In this document: piece by piece, positions 6,835 to 14,037 of the stretch
Numbering within the stretch: position 1 is the first letter of the stretch
Layout: each line of letters starts with the position of its first letter
From: Candidatus Parcubacteria bacterium
GTDB lineage: Bacteria > Patescibacteriota > Minisyncoccia > Minisyncoccales > Staskawiczbacteraceae
Reading direction: 5' to 3'
Assembly (NCBI GenBank): GCA_019658985.1
Contig: JAIFWS010000006.1
Coordinates: 1-28,899 of the forward strand
DNA: 28,899 nt
Translations under genes and position numbers: made by a program
Notes under the pieces: generated by a model
Databases searched by the model: none
Told to the model about the DNA's origin: nothing
What the model saw: the letters and a program-made list of their open reading frames with translations, nothing else

Positions 6835-8709
6835 ATGTGCGGTATAACCGGAATTTATCAAAACTCCAAAGATCCTATCAATAAGGAATTACTGGAATCC
6901 ATGGCCAAAGCGCTGGAGCATCGCGGCCCGGACGACGGTGGGATTTATATTGATGCCGGCGTGGGTTTGGGCAACCGCCGCCTTTCTATTTTAGATTTAT
7001 CATTGCGCGGCCACCAGCCGATGTTAAATAGCGCCGGCAGTGTTTGCATTACTTATAATGGGGAATTGTATAACTTCAAAGAACTCAGGTCTGAGCTGGA
7101 AAAGTTGGGCCACGTTTTCGTCTCTGATGCCGATACGGAAGTTATTTTAAAAAGTTATGAGCAGTGGGGCGAGCCTTGTTTGGGAAAATTCAATGGTATG
7201 TTTGCGTTTGCCATTTGGGACAAGCCGCGCCAGCAGCTTTTTTTGGCGCGGGACCGGATGGGCGAGAAACCGCTTTATTACTATTCTGACGGGCACAAGT
7301 TTGTTTTTGCTTCGGAAATAAAATCCATTCTGGAAGATAAAAGTATCGTGCGGCGGGTGGATAGCCAGGGGATGGTAAACTATTTTACCTTCGGCCACTC
7401 GGTTGGTGAAGATACGATGTACCAGAATATTAAAAAACTGTTGCCGGGACACTCTCTGACGGTAAAAAACGGCCAAGTTAACATTGAAAAATTCTGGGAT
7501 TCTTTGGTATTGCAGGCTGGTGCGGACCGCGGCGGCCGATATTACCAGGAAAAATTATTGGAAATTTTCGATGATTCGGTCAAAAGAAGGATGGTCGCCG
7601 ACGTGCCGCTGGGAGTTTTTTTGAGCGGAGGATTGGATTCAAGTTCCGTGGTTGCCATGATGGCGCGCCACACCAAGCTCCCGATCACCACGTTTTCCGT
7701 GGGCTTTGATGAACCGGGCACGGAATTTAACGAGCTCAAAGACGCCAAAGTTGTTTCGGATTATTTTAAAACCCGCCATCATGAATTGATTCTGCGCGAA
7801 TCAGATTTATTGGAAACGCTGCAAGATATTGTGTATCATTTTGACGAACCGTTTGGCGACGCGGCCAACTTCCCGGTTTTTTGCGTCAGTAGATTGGCTT
7901 CCAAACACGTGAAAGTGGTGTTGACCGGCGAAGGCGCCGATGAAATTTTCGGCGGCTACCGAAGATACATGATAGAAAATAATTTCGGGATCTTGTCGGT
8001 ATTAAAATGGATCGCTTCAAATAAAATAGTGGCGTCACTGGTCAGTACCCAGCCAAAATTAAAAAAAATACGGCAATTGGTTTCCGCGCTTGCCATCAGT
8101 GATGATTTGATACGCCAGACCAATTGGCTCGTTTGTTTTACTCCGGCCCAGCGCCAGCAATTATTCGCGCCAGGGTTTTTAGATAAAAATACAGATCCTT
8201 TTAAAAAGTACCGCGAGTATGATGCCCGGTATAGAACTTCGCGTTCGCTGGAAAAAATGCTTTACCTTGACCAAAAAGTATTATTGCCCGACGGTTATCT
8301 CGAAAAAGTTGATAAGGCGAGTATGGCCTGGGGCTTGGAAACCCGCACTCCGTTTTTAGACCACCGGCTGGTGGAGCTGGCCAATTCCATGCCAGGCAAA
8401 TATAAAATCCGGGGACTGGAGACTAAATATATGTTTAAAAAAGCGATGGCCCCTTTCCTGCCGGCATCAATCTTGAAGAAACGAAAGCACGGTTTTGCGG
8501 TGCCAACCAATCTTTGGCTGAAGGGAAAGTTGAAAGATTACCTTTATGAAGTGTTGTTTGACCAGAAAACCCGCCAGCGCGGATATTTCAACATGGATTA
8601 CGTTGAAAAGATGTACCAGGAATACCAGCAGGGCAAGCCGTATCACTACCAGCTTTGGCTGCTTTTGAATTTTGAACTCTGGCATCGGCGTTTCATCGAT
8701 AATAATTAA
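6835..8709 (+). CDS. asnB: Asparagine synthetase B-type glutamine amidotransferase
   Basis: This 624-residue protein begins MCGITGI, so Cys2 becomes the N-terminal nucleophile of the class II glutaminase domain (residues 1 to about 210, with the RLSILDLS and YNGELYN blocks). The synthetase domain has the ATP pyrophosphatase P-loop SGGLDSSS (264-271) and TGEGADEIFGGY (364-375). The reaction moves ammonia from glutamine to an adenylated carboxylate. The housekeeping product is asparagine, but asnB homologues inside polysaccharide loci often amidate uronic-acid sugars, and this gene lies in such a locus directly behind two glycan genes. The substrate is therefore open. There is no Shine-Dalgarno sequence, and the 5-base gap to the upstream gene suggests co-transcription. 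Confidence 0.92.
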   Translation: MCGITGIYQNSKDPINKELLESMAKALEHRGPDDGGIYIDAGVGLGNRRLSILDLSLRGHQPMLNSAGSVCITYNGELYNFKELRSELEKLGHVFVSDADTEVILKSYEQWGEPCLGKFNGMFAFAIWDKPRQQLFLARDRMGEKPLYYYSDGHKFVFASEIKSILEDKSIVRRVDSQGMVNYFTFGHSVGEDTMYQNIKKLLPGHSLTVKNGQVNIEKFWDSLVLQAGADRGGRYYQEKLLEIFDDSVKRRMVADVPLGVFLSGGLDSSSVVAMMARHTKLPITTFSVGFDEPGTEFNELKDAKVVSDYFKTRHHELILRESDLLETLQDIVYHFDEPFGDAANFPVFCVSRLASKHVKVVLTGEGADEIFGGYRRYMIENNFGILSVLKWIASNKIVASLVSTQPKLKKIRQLVSALAISDDLIRQTNWLVCFTPAQRQQLFAPGFLDKNTDPFKKYREYDARYRTSRSLEKMLYLDQKVLLPDGYLEKVDKASMAWGLETRTPFLDHRLVELANSMPGKYKIRGLETKYMFKKAMAPFLPASILKKRKHGFAVPTNLWLKGKLKDYLYEVLFDQKTRQRGYFNMDYVEKMYQEYQQGKPYHYQLWLLLNFELWHRRFIDNN

Positions 8710-8715
8710 TTGTAA

Positions 8716-8875
8716 GACCCAGCGAATAGCCCTCTTTTGAGGATAATGTTTTATTTTTTGAGCGAAAATTTAATAGAATTTAAAGGCTTATGCTTGTCAT
8801 AAGCCGAGAAATTATAGCGAATTTGCAGCCGAAAAATAAAACATCAGGCCAAATACGGGGCTATTCGCTGGGGTC
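8716..8875. repeat. 160-bp imperfect palindrome with terminal inverted repeats
   Basis: The left end GACCCAGCGAATAGCCC (8716-8732) matches the inverted right end, which reads GACCCCAGCGAATAGCCCC on the minus strand (ending at 8875). Further in, ATGTTTTATTTTT at left matches its inverted copy at right, and the equal-length inner arms (47 bases each) pair at most positions down to a perfect central stem. The whole interval fills the asnB-to-epimerase gap and stops 7 bases before ATG 8883. It has no credible gene. A MITE-like element, a large mRNA hairpin or an operon-internal processing site are all possible. I saw no second copy in the window. Confidence 0.8.
8785..8805. repeat. Perfect central hairpin of the palindrome
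   Basis: GGCTTATG (8785-8792) and CATAAGCC (8798-8805) form a perfect 8-bp stem around the loop CTTGT. No T-run follows, so it is not a standard intrinsic terminator by itself. Confidence 0.8.
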
Positions 8876-8882
8876 AATATCC

Positions 8883-9821
8883 ATGCAAAAATATCTAGTA
8901 ACGGGCGGCGCGGGATTTATCGGTTCTAATATTATCAAGAAAATCCTTGAGAACGGGGATTTTGTGCGGGCCGTGGATAATTTGGCGACGGGACGCCGGG
9001 AAAATATCGAAGAATTTTCGGGCCACGCGAATTTTGAATTTATGGAAGGCGACCTGACTGATTTGGAAACGGCGAAAAAATCGGTAAAAGGCATGGATAT
9101 TGTATTGCACGAGGCGGCGGTTCCGTCGGTTCAACGGTCGGTGGAAGATCCTCTCAAGTCGCATCACGCCAATATTACCGCTACGCTGCATATGTTGATT
9201 GCGTCAAAGGAAGAAGGCATTAAAAAATTTGTCTACGCTTCTTCTTCATCAATTTATGGCAATAATCCGCAGCTACCAAAAAAAGAAGATTTTCCGGTGT
9301 TGCCGATTTCCCCGTACGCGCTCAATAAATATGCCGGCGAGCGTTACGCCCAGATTTTCTGGCAGCTCTACGGATTGCCGACGATTTGCCTGCGGTATTT
9401 CAATGTGTTCGGCCCAAAGCAGGATCCAAATTCTCCCTATTCTGCCGTTATTCCTAAATTTATTTCGGTTGCCCTTAAAGGTGAAGAGTTACTGATGTAC
9501 GGGGATGGTTCCCAGAGCCGCGATTTTACGTTCGTGGATAACGTCGTGGCAGCAAATCTCCTGGCGGCGTCTTCGGAAAAGGGATTTGGGGAAGTGTTTA
9601 ATATCGCCTGCGGACAGCAGACAACCCTTAATGAACTGGTTGGTTTTTTGCAGGATATCACCAAAACCCAAATCAAAATAACCCATCAGCAAAACCGCGT
9701 GGGAGACGTGATGCATTCTTTGGCCGATATATCGAAGGCCCGGGAAATGTTAGGATACCAGCCATTAGTAGATTTTAAAGAGGGGCTTAAAAAAACCGTC
9801 CAGTGGTATGAAAAACCGTAA
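8883..9821 (+). CDS. NAD-dependent UDP-sugar 4-epimerase (extended SDR)
   Basis: This 312-residue extended SDR opens with VTGGAGFIGSN (residues 5-15), the NAD-binding Gly-rich loop, and has ASSSSIYG and the catalytic YALNK (Tyr-x3-Lys). AAVPSVQRSVEDP resembles the WbpP/TviC branch that interconverts UDP-GlcNAc and UDP-GalNAc, so an N-acetylhexosamine 4-epimerase is the best guess; UDP-glucose 4-epimerase is the alternative. I start it at ATG 8883, where the family begins. The longer open frame from 8790 would encode the right arm of the palindrome and is not credible. It leads an operon of GT4, GNAT, WecA-like and YdcF-like genes. The large hairpin just before the start codon may affect its translation. 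Confidence 0.88.
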   Translation: MQKYLVTGGAGFIGSNIIKKILENGDFVRAVDNLATGRRENIEEFSGHANFEFMEGDLTDLETAKKSVKGMDIVLHEAAVPSVQRSVEDPLKSHHANITATLHMLIASKEEGIKKFVYASSSSIYGNNPQLPKKEDFPVLPISPYALNKYAGERYAQIFWQLYGLPTICLRYFNVFGPKQDPNSPYSAVIPKFISVALKGEELLMYGDGSQSRDFTFVDNVVAANLLAASSEKGFGEVFNIACGQQTTLNELVGFLQDITKTQIKITHQQNRVGDVMHSLADISKAREMLGYQPLVDFKEGLKKTVQWYEKP

Positions 9822-9822
9822 T

Positions 9823-10968
9823 ATGAAAATATGCCATGTGGTCAGCGCCGATATGACGGTGGAATTTCTGTTGAAAGGCCAGCTCGGCTTTTTAATGGAC
9901 CAGGGTTATGAGGTTTCTGTTGTCTGTCCGGAGGGAAAATGGACAGAAGGCATCGATACGCGACTTGGTGTAAAAATCATACCGATTACGCGCCGCCTCA
10001 GCCCGTTCTCTGATATTGTATCTTTGACGCGATTATTTTTTTATTTTAAAAAAGAAAAATTTGATCTCGTCCACACTCATGCGCCAAAGCCCGGACTCCT
10101 GGGACAGCTGGCCGCGAAAATGGCTGGCGTCCCTAGGATCGTAAATACCGTCCACGGGTTATATTTTACCCAGGATTCTTCTTTCATTAAAAAGAATTTT
10201 TTTGTGGCTATGGAAAGAACCGCCGCCAGTTGTTCAAGTTTAATCTTCTCCCAAAATAGGGAAGACATGGAGGTGATGATTAAAAACCGCGTTGCCCCGT
10301 CGCAAAAGATCAAATATTTGGGCAATGGCGTGGATATTGGAAAATTCAGCCCGGAACGATTTTCCCGCGAAGACATTTCCCGGAAAAAACAGGGATTAGG
10401 AATCTCCGGCAGTGGCAGTATTATCGGGATCGTGGGAAGGCTGGTAAGAGAAAAAGGGTACCTTGAATTATTTGAGGCGATGCAGTTTGTTGCCAAAAAT
10501 CATCCCGATACGAAGTTATTGGTCATCGGTCCGGAAGAGCCGGGGAAGAAAGATGCCATCCGTCAGGGGATTGTAAAGAAGTATAACCTGCAGGGTAAGG
10601 TAATCTTTTTGGGAAGGCGCAGCGATGTTGACCAGCTATATCCTTTAATGGATATTTTCGTCCTGCCTTCATGGCGGGAGGGTTTTCCCAGGTCTGTTCT
10701 GGAGGCCATGGCTTGCCAGCGTGCCATTATTGCCACTGATATCCGAGGTTGCCGGGAAGAGATAGAGAATGGGGAAAGTGGAATATTAGTCCCTGCCAGG
10801 AATGCAAAAGCTCTGGGGGAGGCGATAGTGTTTATGCTCGAGCATAAAGATCAGGCCCAAGAAATGGCAAAAAATGCTAATATAAGGGCACAAAGGGAAT
10901 TTGATGAAAGGTTGGTGTTTAAAAGGATATTAGAAGGATATGAAAGTCTCATTAGGGCAGAAAAGTGA
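9823..10968 (+). CDS. Family 4 glycosyltransferase (GT-B fold)
   Basis: This 381-residue protein has the N-terminus MKICHVVSADMTVEFLL, the HTHAPKPGLLGQLAAK block and VNTVHGLYF of PglA/CapM-like GT4 enzymes, and the E-x7-E motif in REGFPRSVLEAM (Glu286 and Glu294). Relatives such as PglA add N-acetylgalactosamine to undecaprenyl-diphosphate-linked bacillosamine. With an epimerase upstream and a WecA-like priming enzyme and acetyltransferase downstream, this could be the second-sugar transferase; that is inference. I use ATG 9823, one base after the upstream stop, because it matches the family start. ATG 9808 would add five residues and overlap the epimerase gene. Confidence 0.9.
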   Translation: MKICHVVSADMTVEFLLKGQLGFLMDQGYEVSVVCPEGKWTEGIDTRLGVKIIPITRRLSPFSDIVSLTRLFFYFKKEKFDLVHTHAPKPGLLGQLAAKMAGVPRIVNTVHGLYFTQDSSFIKKNFFVAMERTAASCSSLIFSQNREDMEVMIKNRVAPSQKIKYLGNGVDIGKFSPERFSREDISRKKQGLGISGSGSIIGIVGRLVREKGYLELFEAMQFVAKNHPDTKLLVIGPEEPGKKDAIRQGIVKKYNLQGKVIFLGRRSDVDQLYPLMDIFVLPSWREGFPRSVLEAMACQRAIIATDIRGCREEIENGESGILVPARNAKALGEAIVFMLEHKDQAQEMAKNANIRAQREFDERLVFKRILEGYESLIRAEK

Positions 10969-11521
10969 TGCGCGAGAAATTGCCAGCATCCACAAATCGG
11001 AAATCCGCGGAGGATTTTTAAGTTCTCTGCCATTACCCTTCTTGCAAACACTGTATGAAGCCCAGATAGCATCTCCCTTCAGTTTTTGCGTGATTGCCAA
11101 AGAGGAGGGCCGCGTAATCGGTTTTGTATCGGGGGTTACAGATTTGAATGCATTCTATAAATATTTTATCTCACGACACTTTTTTCAATCAGTACTCATT
11201 CTTCTTCCAAAAGTGTTTTCTTCCTTGAAAAAAATAGGGGAAACATTGCTGTATCCCAAGAAGAGCGAGTCGTTGCCCAAAGCGGAGCTTTTAGTTATCG
11301 CCATCAGTAGCCAATTCCAGGGAAAGGGCCTGGGAAGGCTGTTGTTGGATGGGTTCTTGCTTCAAATGAAACAAAGGGATGTGAAAATATTCAAACTGAT
11401 TGTCGGCGAAGAATTAACTAATGCCATCAAGTTTTACGAAAAGAATGGCTTTACGTTTTTAAAAACAATAACCATCCATGGCAAAATCCCTTCGCGGGTG
11501 TATGTCTATAATATCTTATGA
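10940..11521 (+). CDS. GNAT-family N-acetyltransferase
   Basis: This 193-residue protein shows the GNAT acetyl-CoA pyrophosphate-binding loop QFQGKGLGRLL (Gln127 to Leu135) and the C-terminal ALKFYEKNGF-like segment (NAIKFYEKNGF). A longer insertion at about 68-110 between beta strands, rich in aromatic and basic residues, is unusual. GNAT enzymes in glycan loci acetylate amino sugars made by PLP aminotransferases; with the dehydratase and DegT-type aminotransferase downstream it could finish an N-acetylated amino sugar, although PglD itself is a left-handed beta-helix protein and not a GNAT. It overlaps the GT4 gene by 29 bases, with GAAGG just before the ATG, and ends in an ATGA overlap with the next gene. 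Confidence 0.85.
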   Translation: MKVSLGQKSDAREIASIHKSEIRGGFLSSLPLPFLQTLYEAQIASPFSFCVIAKEEGRVIGFVSGVTDLNAFYKYFISRHFFQSVLILLPKVFSSLKKIGETLLYPKKSESLPKAELLVIAISSQFQGKGLGRLLLDGFLLQMKQRDVKIFKLIVGEELTNAIKFYEKNGFTFLKTITIHGKIPSRVYVYNIL

Positions 11522-12444
11522 GTAATATAATTTTTTTCTTCGTCCCGTTTGCCGTTGGAATTGCCATCATGCTGGTGCTTCTGGAGATATCCAAGAGAAC
11601 CTACTTTCTGATGGACAAGCCCGACGGTGATCCGTTGAAAATCCACAAAAAAAGCATTCCGCTGGTCGGAGGATTGGCAATTGCCATTTCATTTTTAGTT
11701 TCCCTGCTGTTTTTTGAAGGGCTGGCTCTGGCGGGCGTTGCCCTCTCAATGCTGATGGTGTGCGCTTTGGGCTTTTATGATGATTGGAAGTGGAAACATA
11801 TTTTAACCATCAAGCCGATGTTAAAATTTACGCTGCTGATTTTTTGTACGCTGATTCCGGCAATCATCTTATCGGTTATCGGCATCGCCTTTAATTTTTT
11901 TCCGCTGCATATTATTTCCGTACTGCTCACTTTCATCTATATTTTCGGAGCGATCAATGCCGTAAACTACCAGGACGGCATGGATGGACTGGCGGGAGGC
12001 CAGGTTTTTATTGCTTTAGCGGGATTTGCTTTTTTGAGCCTCGCTTCGTTTAATACCGGTACATTAGCAATCTCCTTGATCGGCATGGGAGCCGTCGGCG
12101 CTTTTCTGGTATTTAACCTACCGCCCGCTAAAGTATTCATGGGGGATTCCGGATCGTACTCCCTGGGATTTATCCTGGCGCTTTTAGCGATGTCGTTTTC
12201 CCGGCCATATGATATTTTTTCCGTGATCGGCCCGGTGTTTATTATCGGCCTGCCGGTCTTTGACGGGATTTTTACCAATGTCAGGAGAATTGCGAATGGC
12301 AAATCGATATTCTTGGGCGACCGCAGCCATTTTTATGACCGGCTCTTGCAAAAAGGATTCTCGACGAAAAAGACTCTGGCCATCTGTTATAGTCTGCAAA
12401 TTGTTTCGGTTTTGGTTGGAGTAATAATATATTTATGGAAATAA
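11518..12444 (+). CDS. WecA/TagO-like undecaprenyl-phosphate hexosamine-1-phosphate transferase
   Basis: This 308-residue polytopic enzyme has about ten hydrophobic segments and the family motifs in order: MDKPDGDPLKIHKKSIPLVG near residue 31, the Asp-rich YDDW after segment three, NYQDGMDGLAGG, MGDSGSYSLGF and the cytoplasmic GDRSHFYDRLLQKG. These residues bind Mg2+ and UDP-sugar. The family moves a sugar phosphate onto undecaprenyl phosphate, priming glycan assembly. The RSHFYDRL loop fits WecA-type enzymes (UDP-GlcNAc or related) better than MraY. It is the likely initiating enzyme for this locus, embedded in one operon with the GT4 and acetyltransferase. It starts with an ATGA overlap and overlaps the next gene by 10 bases. 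Confidence 0.9.
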   Translation: MSNIIFFFVPFAVGIAIMLVLLEISKRTYFLMDKPDGDPLKIHKKSIPLVGGLAIAISFLVSLLFFEGLALAGVALSMLMVCALGFYDDWKWKHILTIKPMLKFTLLIFCTLIPAIILSVIGIAFNFFPLHIISVLLTFIYIFGAINAVNYQDGMDGLAGGQVFIALAGFAFLSLASFNTGTLAISLIGMGAVGAFLVFNLPPAKVFMGDSGSYSLGFILALLAMSFSRPYDIFSVIGPVFIIGLPVFDGIFTNVRRIANGKSIFLGDRSHFYDRLLQKGFSTKKTLAICYSLQIVSVLVGVIIYLWK

Positions 12445-13031
12445 ATCAGTTAGAAATATTACAGGCCTATCTCCAAATTTTAATTGATGGCCCGAATTGG
12501 AAAAAAGGAAAGCCGGCAGAAACGGCGATTTTGGTATTGCCGGGGAAGCATCAAGAATACCGCATTACTGAAAGCGTGAAGCTTTGGAAAAAAGAAGGAG
12601 ACTATTTTTGGGTAGCGGGTACGCGCGGTGATCCGGCATATACCCGGGAAGATATTATAAAAGTTACAGGAGATGATTCGTCCGATATTGTTTGTCAGGG
12701 TTTTGCCGAACATACTCTGGCACAGATGCAGTGGTGTGCGTTGATGTTAAAAGAAAATCCGCAAATAAAATATCTCATCGTGGCAACAGCGGCCTATCAC
12801 CTGCCCCGCTGCATTTTAACATTGCTTCAAGTTTTTAAAAAGGAGGGAGTCAAAATGTTAATTACTCCGATGCCACTGGAAAATCCTTCCGGAAATTCTT
12901 TTTCGGTTGAGGACGGGGAAGATTTTACATCAGAACTTAAAAAAATCCCGCAATATCAGGAAAAAGGTGATGTGCTTTCAGTGGAAGATTGGATAGAGTA
13001 TCTGGCTTGGCGCAGATTGACTAATCAATAA
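12435..13031 (+). CDS. DUF218/YdcF-like protein
   Basis: This 198-residue soluble protein has a Rossmann-like layout resembling DUF218 (YdcF/SanA/ElyC): AILVLPGKHQEYRI near the N-terminus, a middle E-H-T segment (GFAEHTLAQMQ) and LIVATAAYHLPRCILTL, matching the family's vTs.yH..Ra pattern. Unlike SanA and ElyC it has no membrane anchor. ElyC is tied to envelope and undecaprenyl-phosphate metabolism, and this gene overlaps the WecA-like gene by 10 bases at the end of a glycan operon, which fits a link to lipid-carrier use. The assignment is moderate; the substrate is unknown. Confidence 0.65.
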   Translation: MEINQLEILQAYLQILIDGPNWKKGKPAETAILVLPGKHQEYRITESVKLWKKEGDYFWVAGTRGDPAYTREDIIKVTGDDSSDIVCQGFAEHTLAQMQWCALMLKENPQIKYLIVATAAYHLPRCILTLLQVFKKEGVKMLITPMPLENPSGNSFSVEDGEDFTSELKKIPQYQEKGDVLSVEDWIEYLAWRRLTNQ

Positions 13032-13075
13032 AATATGGTAGTGTTTTTTTAGTTCTCGCCCCTGTATGAGAGGAG
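13007..13075 (+). promoter_or_regulatory. Candidate promoter and Shine-Dalgarno site of the PP2C-like gene
   Basis: TTGGCG at 13007-13012 and TAAAAT at 13029-13034 are separated by 16 bases, and AGGAG at 13071-13075 sits eight bases before GTG 13084. The promoter boxes are weak matches that overlap the end of the previous gene. The ribosome binding site is strong and makes GTG 13084 a better start than ATG 13066, which has none. Confidence 0.45.
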
Positions 13076-13083
13076 TACGAATC

Positions 13084-13932
13084 GTGGCGTTTTTACTGAC
13101 CCCTCACTACTTCCCGGCCAAACCCGCCGGAAGAAGGGAGGATGGCTTCGGGTTCAATCTCGGGGTCAAAGTGGCGGTGGCCTGCGATGGGTGTTCTGAG
13201 CCCCACGTCGGCAAGCCCTTGCCCTATGGCGACCGGTGGGAAAGTGGCGGCCAGATGGCGACGGAAACGATCAGTAGTGCCGTCAATCACGCCAGCGGGT
13301 CGTTCTACTTGCCCAGTGATCTGATGGTGGCCAACACTCAGATCGCCCTGAACCACCAGAAAATCATCGGCAGGGATGTGACCAAGGAGTTGGCGGGCGG
13401 TTGCTGTGTGGCCGGTCTCCAAGTCCTGCGCGAAGAAGCCCTGTTCCTCGTGGCGGGTGATGCCCACATCGTGTGGCGCGACCGCGATGGTGTGCACTGC
13501 CTCACCAACTTCGACGACGAGGCTCGAAAACTCGAAGCATTCGGCAACCTTTTCTTCGAGCAGTGCAAGGTCGCCGCCGCCCGGCTCGACATCCCCTCCG
13601 GATGGCCGGTCTACCGCAACTGGTTCGAGGCTAAACAGGCGTATCGCTGGAACCGCAACAGGGGCAAGGGTGGCTTCGCCGTCTTCAACGGCCACCCGGA
13701 TGTCCAGGACTACTGGACCCGCCTTTACGTCAAGCTCGACGGTCTGGCGTGGGTGTTGCTCCTCACGGATGGGATGCTCAAGAGTGACTTCACTCCGGCG
13801 GACGTCGGCGAGGTGGCCGAGGCGTTCGAGTGCGGCGGCCCGGAGGCGCTGATTAAACTACGGGACGGCGGTCCGGATCTGCCGCACATCAAGAGACCCG
13901 AGGGGACGGTCGTCGTCGCCACCGGTTTCTGA
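13084..13932 (+). CDS. PP2C-like (PPM-family) phosphatase-fold protein (GC-rich cassette 2)
   Basis: This protein of about 282 residues shows the PP2C order of motifs: an acidic N-terminal REDGFGF, VAVACDG (Asp35) for the vaDGxGG strand, GGCCVAGLQV then LFLVAGDAHIVWRDRDGVHCL for the central GTT/GDSR-like strands, and LLLTDGMLKSDF (Asp229). PPM enzymes remove phosphate from Ser/Thr using two metals held by Asp residues. The final metal-binding Asp pair (DD/DN before T.vvv) is replaced by EGT, and the Gly-Gly after DG by CS, so the metal site may be weakened. The start is GTG 13084 on Shine-Dalgarno evidence; ATG 13066 would add six residues. It is monocistronic with its own terminator and very GC-rich (41 of 60 at 13801-13860), unlike both neighbours. 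Transfer from another genome is possible. Confidence 0.78.
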   Translation: MAFLLTPHYFPAKPAGRREDGFGFNLGVKVAVACDGCSEPHVGKPLPYGDRWESGGQMATETISSAVNHASGSFYLPSDLMVANTQIALNHQKIIGRDVTKELAGGCCVAGLQVLREEALFLVAGDAHIVWRDRDGVHCLTNFDDEARKLEAFGNLFFEQCKVAAARLDIPSGWPVYRNWFEAKQAYRWNRNRGKGGFAVFNGHPDVQDYWTRLYVKLDGLAWVLLLTDGMLKSDFTPADVGEVAEAFECGGPEALIKLRDGGPDLPHIKRPEGTVVVATGF

Positions 13933-13972
13933 CACCATCAGGTGGGAACTGCCTGGCAATCGGTTTCCGCAC

Positions 13973-14001
13973 AAGCCTGCTTACGCAAAAGCAGGCTTTT
14001 T
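13973..14001 (+). terminator. Intrinsic terminator of the PP2C-like gene
   Basis: A perfect 10-bp stem, AAGCCTGCTT (13973-13982) with AAGCAGGCTT (13989-13998), closes a 6-base loop and runs into a T-tract ending at 14001. It lies 41 bases after the PP2C-like stop codon. Confidence 0.88.
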
Positions 14002-14003
14002 CA

Positions 14004-14031
14004 TTGATTTAACTTGGAAAACTGATAGTAT
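14004..14031 (+). promoter_or_regulatory. Promoter predicting a leaderless aminotransferase transcript
   Basis: TTGATT at 14004-14009 and TAGTAT at 14026-14031 are separated by 16 bases. The -10 ends six bases before ATG 14038, so transcription would start at or next to the A of the start codon. No Shine-Dalgarno sequence exists. The -35 box begins three bases after the T-tract of the upstream terminator. Confidence 0.6.
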
Positions 14032-14037
14032 TTAAGA

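Noticed and set aside
8790..8882. Extension of the epimerase upstream through the right arm of the palindrome
   Set aside because: The extra residues are the translation of the repeat, and the conserved SDR start is at ATG 8883.
13093..13852. Long open frames on both strands across the PP2C-like gene
   Set aside because: GC-rich sequence leaves few stops in other frames; only the plus-strand frame from 13084 shows family motifs, a ribosome binding site and a terminator.
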